DNA from: Vibrio sp. 99-70-13A1
GTDB lineage: Bacteria; Pseudomonadota; Gammaproteobacteria; Enterobacterales; Vibrionaceae
Assembly: GCF_013114625.1 (NCBI RefSeq)
Contig: NZ_VTXD01000017.1
Location: forward strand, 36,307-100,306
Reading direction: 5' to 3'
Length of the DNA stretch: 64,000 nt
The notes under the pieces: model-generated
What the model was told of the DNA's origin: nothing
Databases searched by the model: none
The model's input: only the letters and a program-made list of their open reading frames with translations
Made by a program: the position numbers and the translations under genes
Shown: one piece after another, positions 55,858 to 64,000 of the stretch
Position numbering within the stretch: the first letter of the stretch is position 1
How the letters are laid out: the number at the start of each line of letters is the position of its first letter

Positions 55858-56877
55858 TTAGCGTCCAAATTTCACTCTTGGGTCTACTGCCGCCACACAT
55901 AGATCAGACAAGATATTGCCAAACATGAGTAGCAGAGATGAAATAGTAAGAATGCCCATTACGACTGGGTAATCTCGCTCAACAATGGATTCGTATCCTA
56001 GTAAACCGATACCATCGATATTGAATACCACTTCAATGAGAAATGAGCCTGCAACAAAAACAGAAACTACATTGCCTAAGTGACTGGCAATAGGAATTAA
56101 GCTATTGCGAAGTGCATGCCTTCTTACCGCTTTGTTAAAGGGCAGCCCCTTCGCTATTGCGGTTTTTACATAGTCAGCCGCGAGATTCTCTAGCAAGTTA
56201 TTTTTCATTGTCATGGTGAGAATGGCGAAATCACCAATGATGTAACAAATTAGAGGTAATAGAGCGTGTGAAAATAGGTCTCGGACTTGTTGAATGAATG
56301 ACATTTCATCAAAATCATCACTGATGAATTCACCCATAGGAAACCAGCCTAAATGAAAGGCAAAGAAAGAGATGAGAAATACACCGACCACATAGTTAGG
56401 CAGGGCGTAGCCAATAAAAACCATGACTGAGCTGACGTTGTCAAACTTAGAACCATGCTTTATGGCTTTCAAAATGCCTAGAGGAATAGACACGAGATAA
56501 CTGATAATAAAAGTCCAGAAACCAAAGAACATGGAAACTGGTAACCTCTCTTCTATCATGTCCCACACTGGCTCGTAGTAACGAGTCGATTCACCAAGGT
56601 CAAACTGAACTAATTTAGTTAACCATTCTTGGTAGGCTTCAAAAATAGGTTTATCTAACCCGTAAAACTCATTGAGCTCAGCAATTTGGTCTTCTGATAA
56701 AGATTGAGAACCTTGTTGTCCGGCACTGCCGCCATCAATGGATTGGCTTTGCATTTGAGATATCATGCGCTCAACTGGACCGCCAGGGACAAATCGAGTT
56801 AGAGCAAAGACTAATAGAGTCACACCGATGAAAGTCGGGATGATGAGTAGCAGCCTTCGGATAAAGTAGGCAAACAA
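55858..56877 (-). CDS. yejB: Yej-type ABC permease (first)
   Basis: A 339-residue inner-membrane permease of the YejB type: FIRRLLLIIPTFIGVTLLVF, ALTRFVPGGPVERMISQMQS, EFYGLDKPIFEAYQEWLTKL, the EAA loop YVKTAIAKGLPFNKAVRRHA and SFLIEVVFNIDGIGLLGYES. It forms the channel with the next permease. It follows the metalloprotease gene by about 100 bases that contain a hairpin. Confidence 0.93.
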   Translation of the reverse strand: MFAYFIRRLLLIIPTFIGVTLLVFALTRFVPGGPVERMISQMQSQSIDGGSAGQQGSQSLSEDQIAELNEFYGLDKPIFEAYQEWLTKLVQFDLGESTRYYEPVWDMIEERLPVSMFFGFWTFIISYLVSIPLGILKAIKHGSKFDNVSSVMVFIGYALPNYVVGVFLISFFAFHLGWFPMGEFISDDFDEMSFIQQVRDLFSHALLPLICYIIGDFAILTMTMKNNLLENLAADYVKTAIAKGLPFNKAVRRHALRNSLIPIASHLGNVVSVFVAGSFLIEVVFNIDGIGLLGYESIVERDYPVVMGILTISSLLLMFGNILSDLCVAAVDPRVKFGR

Positions 56878-56918
56878 TTCAAACTCCTTTATTGAATTCT
56901 TATCACACTAAATGAAGG

Positions 56919-56945
56919 AAGACTGGCTCACGAAGAGCCAGTCTT
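56919..56945 (-). repeat. Hairpin inside the protease-importer block
   Basis: Perfect eleven-base arms AAGACTGGCTC (56919-56929) and GAGCCAGTCTT (56935-56945) around a five-base loop, between the protease and the first permease. No U-run follows on the minus strand, so it may attenuate or process a shared message rather than end it. Confidence 0.75.
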
Positions 56946-56975
56946 AATTAACGCTATTGAGAATAGCTATAGTGC

Positions 56976-59900
56976 TTATTTACGGTAGTTAGTGCTTGTA
57001 AGTACAGGCAGCTGCTCAAGTGCATAACGATATTGGATGTATTCTCTTGAACTCCATAACCAGATTGTTTCTGGGTTAATATCATAGAGTTCAGCTGTAT
57101 CTGGAGAACGTTGTAGTTCTTCATCAACAATCGTTACGTATTGTTCAGCCCAGTTAAGTAGCGCTGGTAGATACACATCGTCATCTTCATTTGCTTGGAT
57201 AGCTTTCCATGCCGCATGCAAGTTGTCTTTACTGTTACAGCGAGTAGGGTTAGCCGTCACTGTGAAGCACTTGTTAGTACGGTCTTCAGTGAACTTAGCT
57301 GGTGAGAAGAAAGAACCACGGAACAAAGACTCAAAGTAAGGTGTTTCTTTCAATAGCTCTACAGCCGGTGTGTCACGTAGCATAACCAGTGTGAAGTCAT
57401 TGATGGTACGAACGCCATTTGCTCTCAAGTTACTCTTCGTTGTGTAGTTAGTGTCGTCTAGCTTCACTAAGTCATCTTGCTTACCGTTGATCAAGAGGGC
57501 TTTTTCAGCCATACGTTTTGCTAAACCGTTACGACGGGTAACTACGTAGTTTCGAGTTTTTAAGCTGAATGTCACACTGCCAGTCTCATCAACAGATGCG
57601 TCTGGGCTAGTTAGTGAAATATCATCAAGAAGATCTTGTGAGCTATCAGCTAAGCCAAATTCTTCTGCATCACCAAACGCAACAAAGTTGTTTAGAAGCG
57701 CAGAGAATAAAGGTGTCACCGTGTTATCAGATAACTGGAAGAATGCCTTCAGGTTATATAGGTACGGTGGTACATCGATGGCTCTCTTGATATCTGGGCG
57801 GTATGCCATAACGGTACTTGCTCTTTCACCATCCTTATCAACAAAGATTGGATCTGGGAATGAGTCCATGCCGTAGCCAAGGTAACCAAGATAAGTCTTG
57901 ATCTTTTGCGGCGTACCTTGTGTTCCACTTTGAATGCTAGATACATCGAGTAGGGCAATATTCGATTTATCACGAGCACTAGAATAATCGCTTCGTTTAA
58001 CAAGCATTTGCGCAGCAACTAACTTATCAGCCCAAATACCGAACTGATCAACAGCAGTAGAAGAGTTGTTGTATGGGTTATTTGCACGCATGTTTGCATA
58101 CGGACGACCGTCACGAGTTTCCGATAGAACTTGGATTCTGTCGCGACTTGAAGCCATGATGTTCACTAGATCTTCGTCAAAACAAGATTCAGGCAGTGTT
58201 GTTTTATCTTGTAAGCTAGGACCGTATGAACTCCACAGATCAGAAAGTGGAACGAATCGAGTTATCTGACCATTGCTAGAAGATACATTGATCTCACAAA
58301 CACGATCGGGTGTGCTCATTACTTTTACAAAGAAATCAGCAGCCATTAAAGAAGCATCAAAGGTATCACATACCATTTTTGCACCTTCAGGGAGGCCTCT
58401 ACGAATGTAACCACGAGTACAGTTATCTGTGTAGTAGTTGGCTACACTTTTACCGTAGCTGTCTTCTGAGCCACTTAATTTAGATAGTTGGTAATCAATA
58501 TCTCCTAAATCGTCAACAACAGAACGGATTTGGTTAAATTCATACCAGCGAGAGTAAGCGTAATTTTGCAATTCGTACTCGTAGAATTGTTCTCTTCCGT
58601 CACGTTTGTTTTTAAGGTCATAACTGTCCCAGTATTTTTGAATACGGAACTCCGTTTGTTCTAAAATATTAGAACCTTCATCAAAACGATTACACGTCGT
58701 TGTGCTTCTTACATTTTCGTCAGTACAGTAATCGAATGTTTTCAATACAGCTGAAGCATCTTTGCTTCTTAATTCTTCTCGGAACTGTTGTACAGAGCCG
58801 AGTAAGTAAGCTTGCTCGTTGTTGTTCAGCGTTGCATCGATATCGCTCAAACTGCCGTACTTAGTGATAGTTTCGAGAGTTTCAGCTCCGGTCTCTTCAT
58901 TAACAACGGTGACTTCTGTTGAATACTCAAGTTGACGACCGTAACCAAAGCGTAAAGCTGCGATATCGTATTTGCCGTAAATTGGCAGTTCGTCAAAAAT
59001 TGAAGCGCCGTAATCCATAGCGGAACTGTGCGCTGGCACTTTGTCGTAGCCAAATGCGTTGATTTCGTCTTGTTGGTAGAAGTTCTCTTTATCGGCAGAG
59101 CCCATAAAGTTGTGTCGTAAACCAAGGTTATGACCAAGCTCGTGTACTAGTGTTGATTTGTACATATGCTTAGAAATTTGATTCGTCACAATTTCTTGCT
59201 GTTCAGCGGAAAGTTTTGTCCACTTCTTCAGTTTGGTGTTCACTTTGTCAGCGTAATCAGCCGCAGCAGGATCAAGGTTTGAGTTATCGAAGTAACCATC
59301 GGCAAGGTAATCAATACCTTTGATAAGACCTTTAGACTTTGTGCTAACCCACATGAATTCTTCAGAATACATGTTCTGGCTCGCCATTTCTTCCAGCGCT
59401 AGGTGACGTTTTGCTAAGTTTTTGCTGAAGCTGCCATCAGGCTGTTGGTCTGGTCTTAGCCATTGGGTGTAACCGTTAGAAAAATCAGGTTCACTTGCAA
59501 CCGCAATAGGGAGTGAATCAGACATCGCTGTGGTTTGTTGAGCAACTAGGTTGTCCTCAACACCTGCAAAACCTGTGCTGGCTGGAGAGGTAGGTGCAGT
59601 AGAATCTTCTGGATCCGGCTGGACTGGAACAAACTCATCCGGGCGATCAATTTCACCACGGTTATAGTGCATGGTCAGCTGGTTCCACATTCTGCGTGAA
59701 GACGCACGAATAACACCGGCATATTGGTTGACATGCGCGTGTACAATCTCACCAGTCAGTGGGTTGGTTGCAGAAGGACCGTAACCAAGTAGACCACTAT
59801 CGACAGGATCAGTAATTAGGTTGAATACGTTGTAACGAAGGTCACCAGTGTGAACACCAGCTGGTTCTGTTTTGTTCACGATATTGATTGTCGGAACGCC

Positions 59901-60866
59901 TGACCCTTGCAAAACAGTATTAATTTCATTGATGGTTTCAATTGTTGCATCAAGGAATAATTTGCTGTCTTCTTCGAAATAGCTATCACTCAGGTAATAG
60001 TTAATATCTTCTTTAGGATTGAATCGGTTAAGAAGGCGGAATTTTTGCCCTTGTAGACCTATTTCACCTGAAGCAGAACGCTCTACTTTTTCATCGTTGA
60101 AGAAGCCATAGCGGGATGAATCACGACCTGGGTATTGGACTGTCTCGTAGTCGCTACTTGCAATAGAATCTAGCTTAACCAATGAATAGAAAAAGCGAGT
60201 TTTAAAAGAAAGGTTTTCTAGGTCATAGCCAAATTTGTAGGCATCATCTGGTTTTGCTGTGAAAGTACGTTCAACTTCTACGTTGATTGTTCCAGTCTCA
60301 TGATCGTATTCCCAGTGAGTTAACTGAGGATCGGCTGTTTCTTCAACATCAGATGATGTGTACCAAGCGTCCACACTGTCTACTGCAAGAGACTGAATAT
60401 TCGCAAAGTCAGGTGTGAAGTGAGATGCATTTTTCCAATCTGTATCAGCATCTTCATTCAGTTCTTCTTTGTTCGTACATTCATCGAAGTCATTTTCAGC
60501 ACATCGGTATTGCTCAAAAGTACCTGGAATTTTTAGTACAGGTGCTTGGTTAATGACATCGGTGTAACGCGTGTCTTCACCTGTTCGGATCGTGTCACGG
60601 TCCACTTCTTCTGCAAGGATACCGTTGGTCTTATCAAAACGCAGTTTGACTAGCTTTGGTGTGCCCTGAAAAAATCCACGTTGGCTGGTGGCATAGCGAG
60701 GCGTAGCACCAGTAGAAGGCATGTACAGCCAAAGTGCTTCAGTATCTAGAGATTGTGTTGTGATTTGCTCTTGTGCACGAGGAACGGCTTCATAGCTGCG
60801 TTCTTCAGCACCACATCCATAGAGAGCAATGCTCACTACCGATGCAATAGCCAGTTTCTTAAACAT
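56976..60866 (-). CDS. Giant zinc metalloprotease lipoprotein (metzincin type)
   Basis: A 1296-residue lipoprotein (signal MFKKLAIASVVSIALYGCGA, lipobox LYGC). The zinc site HELGHNLGLRHNF is at 575-587 and gives the metzincin HExxHxxGxxH pattern with catalytic Glu576; the Met-turn is SSAMDYGAS about 40 residues later. The long flanks resemble the DUF5117/DUF4953-type zinc-dependent metalloproteases. It is probably anchored in the outer membrane and digests external proteins. Gene order (barrel protein, protease, Yej importer on one strand) suggests that the released peptides are taken up by the importer. Confidence 0.9.
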   Translation of the reverse strand: MFKKLAIASVVSIALYGCGAEERSYEAVPRAQEQITTQSLDTEALWLYMPSTGATPRYATSQRGFFQGTPKLVKLRFDKTNGILAEEVDRDTIRTGEDTRYTDVINQAPVLKIPGTFEQYRCAENDFDECTNKEELNEDADTDWKNASHFTPDFANIQSLAVDSVDAWYTSSDVEETADPQLTHWEYDHETGTINVEVERTFTAKPDDAYKFGYDLENLSFKTRFFYSLVKLDSIASSDYETVQYPGRDSSRYGFFNDEKVERSASGEIGLQGQKFRLLNRFNPKEDINYYLSDSYFEEDSKLFLDATIETINEINTVLQGSGVPTINIVNKTEPAGVHTGDLRYNVFNLITDPVDSGLLGYGPSATNPLTGEIVHAHVNQYAGVIRASSRRMWNQLTMHYNRGEIDRPDEFVPVQPDPEDSTAPTSPASTGFAGVEDNLVAQQTTAMSDSLPIAVASEPDFSNGYTQWLRPDQQPDGSFSKNLAKRHLALEEMASQNMYSEEFMWVSTKSKGLIKGIDYLADGYFDNSNLDPAAADYADKVNTKLKKWTKLSAEQQEIVTNQISKHMYKSTLVHELGHNLGLRHNFMGSADKENFYQQDEINAFGYDKVPAHSSAMDYGASIFDELPIYGKYDIAALRFGYGRQLEYSTEVTVVNEETGAETLETITKYGSLSDIDATLNNNEQAYLLGSVQQFREELRSKDASAVLKTFDYCTDENVRSTTTCNRFDEGSNILEQTEFRIQKYWDSYDLKNKRDGREQFYEYELQNYAYSRWYEFNQIRSVVDDLGDIDYQLSKLSGSEDSYGKSVANYYTDNCTRGYIRRGLPEGAKMVCDTFDASLMAADFFVKVMSTPDRVCEINVSSSNGQITRFVPLSDLWSSYGPSLQDKTTLPESCFDEDLVNIMASSRDRIQVLSETRDGRPYANMRANNPYNNSSTAVDQFGIWADKLVAAQMLVKRSDYSSARDKSNIALLDVSSIQSGTQGTPQKIKTYLGYLGYGMDSFPDPIFVDKDGERASTVMAYRPDIKRAIDVPPYLYNLKAFFQLSDNTVTPLFSALLNNFVAFGDAEEFGLADSSQDLLDDISLTSPDASVDETGSVTFSLKTRNYVVTRRNGLAKRMAEKALLINGKQDDLVKLDDTNYTTKSNLRANGVRTINDFTLVMLRDTPAVELLKETPYFESLFRGSFFSPAKFTEDRTNKCFTVTANPTRCNSKDNLHAAWKAIQANEDDDVYLPALLNWAEQYVTIVDEELQRSPDTAELYDINPETIWLWSSREYIQYRYALEQLPVLTSTNYRK

Positions 60867-60888
60867 ATTATTTCACCTTGAGATCGGG

Positions 60889-61716
60889 TTAATAGTTATA
60901 ATTTAACGTGAGGTAATAGGTCGGGTTTTTGAGATCAAACAGTGTGTTTAACGGGCTTGGTCCTCTATCCGGATCGTAGTAAGTGGCACTGTTGGTCATA
61001 CCCAAAGCACTACTGAAACTGTCCGTAAATTGGTAGCCAATTTCTGTTGCGTGAGTCAGCTTAGGCGAGTAGCTAGTGCCTCTATAACTCCAAGAAGTTG
61101 AACTAACAAAATTGATATTGAAGAACCAATCATTAACCGAATAGTCGACCGCGAAAACATTGCTTAAGCGGTATTCTTCTAAAGGTAAACTTCCAACCGT
61201 TGTATATTTATGAAAGTTCTTTCTTAAGCGAACGGCATCACTTATTTGAAGGCCTTCTAATATATTGTCTAATTCGATGGTGAATTTAATATCACCGCGA
61301 ATTGCAGTCTGAAGATCAGTTTGTTTAGATAAGTCAGAAACTGGAATAAGAATTCGAGAGCCAACAGCCATAGAAATATAATCGGTTGGTTCCCATAAGT
61401 TTTTCTTAGTTGCAGTTAGCCATATATCATCCCAATAATCACCGCGAAAATCGTCATAGCTGTGATAACCAGAAAAGTTGGCTGTAAAATATACATCTGG
61501 ATCATAGTTATAAATAATTGACGCGTTAGCAGAAAGGTTTCGATCAGATAAATAGCTACTATCTTCATAACCATTTCTGCTGTAGTCGAGACCTAACGAC
61601 AGTTCCCAAGTTTGAAGTTGGTCTTCTGCTGTTTCTGTATTTGATATTTCTTCGGCATGAAGGGCGGTTGACATTAAAGCTGACGCAATAATGCAACTGA
61701 GTGTATTGATTTTCAT
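60889..61716 (-). CDS. Outer-membrane beta-barrel protein
   Basis: A 275-residue exported protein (signal peptide about 1-21, cut at LHAEEI) with alternating aromatic strands throughout (LQTWELSLGLDYSRNGYEDS, YFTANFSGYHSYDDFRGDYW, NDWFFNINFVSSTSW) and a C-terminal YYLTLNYNY, as in small outer-membrane barrels of 8-12 strands. I cannot name the family. It begins the block and is 22 bases upstream of the protease gene, so it may help the protease at the surface. The ATG at 61716 fits the signal peptide; open frame before it is ignored. Confidence 0.78.
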   Translation of the reverse strand: MKINTLSCIIASALMSTALHAEEISNTETAEDQLQTWELSLGLDYSRNGYEDSSYLSDRNLSANASIIYNYDPDVYFTANFSGYHSYDDFRGDYWDDIWLTATKKNLWEPTDYISMAVGSRILIPVSDLSKQTDLQTAIRGDIKFTIELDNILEGLQISDAVRLRKNFHKYTTVGSLPLEEYRLSNVFAVDYSVNDWFFNINFVSSTSWSYRGTSYSPKLTHATEIGYQFTDSFSSALGMTNSATYYDPDRGPSPLNTLFDLKNPTYYLTLNYNY

Positions 61717-62363
61717 GATGTGCCCATTCCCTGTGTAGATCGTTCCATTCGTTTCCGCTCCATGCGTTACGAACTTTTTTATCACTGCTCTTAATTGAGG
61801 GAATTGATAATAATCGGTCTAGAGAGCACAGGATAATCCTATTTATAAAGTACCACCTGATTGATTCATTAGTCTTATAAGGTGAAACCAATCATTCACT
61901 CTGTTTTTTACATTATTGTAACCAATGCGGTTTGGTTGAATTATTGCATTGCTCTTTGTTGTATTTGTAGTGTTTAAAGTTGTTAGTATGGCTACAATGT
62001 GTTATTTTATGCTAAATAGTCATGTTTCACCGTTAATTATCATGAAATAAGCATCGACACACTCATGAATTAACTTTGATGACTTTTAAAAAACGTTCAG
62101 CCTATTATCAAGTAGTGATTTGGACACTTAATTATATTAGCGAAACATAATTAACAGGGAATCAAATAATAGGAAAAGTCAGGTCTTTATTTTTGATGAC
62201 AATTAAGTTTGTGATGTAAAAACGACCAATTATTAAATGGTCGTTATGTATGTGGGCTGGATTAAATGGTTTGATTATTTCAAATGACTAAGGGCAGTTA
62301 TTAGCATTTAGCATTTAGCATTTAGCATTTAGCATTTAACATTTAGAAATAATGAATAGGATA
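61717..62363. other. Spacer between barrel and Aer-like genes
   Basis: About 650 bases without a supportable gene. It should hold the promoter of the barrel-protease-importer block. Near 62221-62245 is a weak inverted repeat (AACGACCA / TGGTCGTT), and at 62301 a tandem repeat begins. Confidence 0.5.
62301..62342. repeat. Heptanucleotide tandem repeat (TTAGCAT)5 plus variant
   Basis: Five exact copies of TTAGCAT and a sixth, TTAACAT, 42 bases in all, followed by TTAG. It lies about 20 bases beyond the stop codon of the Aer-like gene. Confidence 0.95.
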
Positions 62364-63914
62364 CTAATTTCTAAATTGATTCATGAGCCTTTGCAATTGT
62401 TCAATATCATCGACAAGTTTTCGAGTTCTATCAATGGATAACGATGATGTTTCTGATGTAGAAGAAGCGAGAGAACGAATTCTCGTGATATTAGTATTAA
62501 TCTCTTTTGTTACTGAAGACTGTTGGTCAACAGCTGCAGCTATTTGGTGGCTACTATCAGCAACCTCATCTAAGCGTTGATATATGTCTGTTAACACTTG
62601 TCCTGTGCTGTCTGCTCGCTGCTTACATTCAGCGGATAGCTCACTTCCTTTCTGCATGGTTTGCACTGCATTATCTGCAGTCGACTGTAACTGATTAATC
62701 ATTAAATGGATCTCACTTGCTGAAGACCCCGTTTTCGATGCTAAATTCCTGACTTCATCAGCCACAACCGCAAAGCCACGACCTGCTTCACCTGCGCGTG
62801 CAGCTTCAATAGCAGCATTTAAAGCAAGCAAGTTAGTTTGATCCGAAATTGTACTGATCACATCTAAAATACTTTCAATCTTTTGACTGTCTTGCGCTAA
62901 CTGATAAATCACATTTTTTGACTCATCTAGTTCTAAAGCAAGTGAATCCACAGCTTCGATAGTTTCAGTGATACTTTGAAGCCCTTCTTTTGATTTTTTA
63001 CTGGCTTCCGAAGTGAGATTAGAAGATGAAGTTGCACTGGATGAAACTTCATTAATTGAATAGGTTAATTCTTCAATTGCGGTAGCAACCTGTTCGGTTT
63101 CTAAACACTGTTGATCAATACTTGTATCTATCGTTTGTATTGTTGTGAATTCTTCTTCAGCCGACTCTAAAATCTTAGATGCAGTATCTTCTGCTCGGGC
63201 AGAGACCGCGCGAAGTTGAGCTGATTTCATCATTAAAGCGAGCTGGATTTGAGAAAAATCATCTTTGAAACCAGTGTAGGGTTTTTCCATTAAGTCATTG
63301 TCATACGTTTCTTTTGCTAAGTTGCCAATATGTTTGAACCTAGAAATGAATCGGGTTAAACATCCTGCTAGAGCAAGATTACAAATGAACATGGCGACTA
63401 AACCATTCAGTTGGTTTGTAAAAATGAAAAGCGCAGGGACCAAAGTTAAATTCAAAGCCGCAAGTCCGATGACCAGCTTTAGAAATGAAACACGTTTTGT
63501 CGATGTTGATATGTTTTCTCGTAGTCGGGCATATAGGGTCTCTGCACGATTAATTTGATCTTGTGAGGGCTTAGAGCGTACTGACTGGAACTCGATAATA
63601 TTACCTTGTTCGTCTTTTATTGGGGTCACGAATGCTGATACCCAATAATGCTGGTTGTCTTTGCATTTATTCTTAACCAACCCCATCCAACTGTTGCCAG
63701 ATTTCAAATATTCCCACATTTGCTTGAATGCTGGCTTGGGCATGTCTGAATGTCTCACTAGATTATGAGCTTTTCCTAGCAATTCACTTTCATCATATCC
63801 CGCAATAGAGCAGAACTCAGCGTTTGCATAAGTGACATAGCTATCTGGATCCGTTGTTGATATCAAATTGGCGGCTGGAGGGAAATCTTTGTTAATGGTG
63901 TTTTCTAGAGTCAT
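62364..63914 (-). CDS. Aer-like PAS-domain chemoreceptor
   Basis: A 516-residue receptor with an N-terminal cytoplasmic PAS domain ([80 protein letters not shown]), two close membrane segments (~145-190) and a chemoreceptor signalling domain with [16 protein letters not shown] and [20 protein letters not shown]. This is the Aer layout, in which the PAS domain binds FAD or haem and senses redox or oxygen inside the cell. No large periplasmic domain exists. It is the last gene before the contig end. Confidence 0.94.
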   Translation of the reverse strand: MTLENTINKDFPPAANLISTTDPDSYVTYANAEFCSIAGYDESELLGKAHNLVRHSDMPKPAFKQMWEYLKSGNSWMGLVKNKCKDNQHYWVSAFVTPIKDEQGNIIEFQSVRSKPSQDQINRAETLYARLRENISTSTKRVSFLKLVIGLAALNLTLVPALFIFTNQLNGLVAMFICNLALAGCLTRFISRFKHIGNLAKETYDNDLMEKPYTGFKDDFSQIQLALMMKSAQLRAVSARAEDTASKILESAEEEFTTIQTIDTSIDQQCLETEQVATAIEELTYSINEVSSSATSSSNLTSEASKKSKEGLQSITETIEAVDSLALELDESKNVIYQLAQDSQKIESILDVISTISDQTNLLALNAAIEAARAGEAGRGFAVVADEVRNLASKTGSSASEIHLMINQLQSTADNAVQTMQKGSELSAECKQRADSTGQVLTDIYQRLDEVADSSHQIAAAVDQQSSVTKEINTNITRIRSLASSTSETSSLSIDRTRKLVDDIEQLQRLMNQFRN

Positions 63915-63981
63915 CCTAACTTCACTTTGTATTAATGATTAAAATCGACGCAGAAATAGCATATGAAGGGATGTATATTTA

Positions 63982-64000
63982 CTGTCTCTTATACACATCT
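63982..64000. other. Tn5/Nextera mosaic-end adapter (sequencing artefact)
   Basis: CTGTCTCTTATACACATCT is exactly the 19-base mosaic-end sequence used by Tn5-based library kits. It lies at the very end of the window, so it is untrimmed adapter and not bacterial DNA. Confidence 0.97.

Noticed and set aside
62221..62245. Terminator-like inverted repeat AACGACCA / TGGTCGTT
   Set aside because: Short arms, AT-rich loop and no T-run; too weak to call and about 120 bases past the Aer-like stop codon.
63982..64000. Genuine transposon end at the window terminus
   Set aside because: The exact match to the synthetic mosaic end and its position at the last base indicate library adapter, not a natural Tn5 copy.

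Overview
The window looks like a chromosomal contig end from a marine gammaproteobacterium of the Vibrionaceae, most likely a Vibrio. The reasons are a moderately low GC content, a multi-domain secreted GH18 chitinase with two chitin-binding modules, an MshA-like pilin, several Fur/TonB iron-type loci, PhoX, abundant chemoreceptors and c-di-GMP proteins, and short A/T-flanked terminators. This is judged by eye from protein families; the species cannot be named. There is no rRNA, no intact tRNA, no CRISPR array and no complete insertion sequence. The last 19 bases are the Tn5/Nextera mosaic-end adapter, so the biological sequence ends at about 63981.

Layout. 1-5.9 kb: a GGDEF protein (cut by the window start) overlapping a solute-binding protein gene, an AEC carrier, a homocysteine S-methyltransferase and a small NifW-like protein. 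6.3-9.5 kb: the chitinase. 9.6-14.6 kb: an accessory-looking patch with small lipoproteins, a decayed IS30-type transposase start, a DUF318-type permease with an ArsR regulator, and a pentapeptide-repeat gene interrupted by one in-frame stop. 14.8-20.3 kb: an HD-GYP/binding-protein pair and a GGDEF/SUOX-like-fold pair flank a lone MshA-like pilin. 20.6-28.2 kb: small regulator-target modules (TetR; LysR with a monooxygenase and a yellow/MRJP-like protein; WYL regulator with a monooxygenase; GntR with a split chromate transporter). 28.3-31.7 kb: AraC regulator, TonB-dependent receptor and DUF2218 protein with a Fur-like site. 32-42.7 kb: chemoreceptor, PBP5-type carboxypeptidase, PhoX, YggL-like protein, EamA/Lrp pair and small proteins.

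42.8-49.1 kb is a transferrin/Fec-like surface-signalling locus on the minus strand: ECF sigma factor (fecI type) under a near-perfect Fur box, a FecR with a twin-arginine-like signal, a 1040-residue TonB receptor with an STN signalling domain and an unusual coiled-coil insertion, and a PKD-type lipoprotein. The 850-base spacer beyond it holds two tiny candidate ORFs; the second ends in a Trp-rich tail whose DNA also matches the 5' end of a tRNA-Leu.

50.9-61.7 kb is one minus-strand block: outer-membrane barrel protein, giant metzincin lipoprotease, then a Yej-type oligopeptide ABC importer (two permeases, binding protein, two separate ATPases). The gene order suggests surface proteolysis coupled to peptide uptake. 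An Aer-like PAS chemoreceptor ends the contig.

The most interesting patterns are three separate periplasmic-sensor/c-di-GMP gene pairs in 20 kb with an orphan pilin between two of them, the protease-plus-peptide-importer block, the coiled-coil TonB receptor with its partner lipoprotein, and the Trp-rich mini-ORF/tRNA-like fragment.
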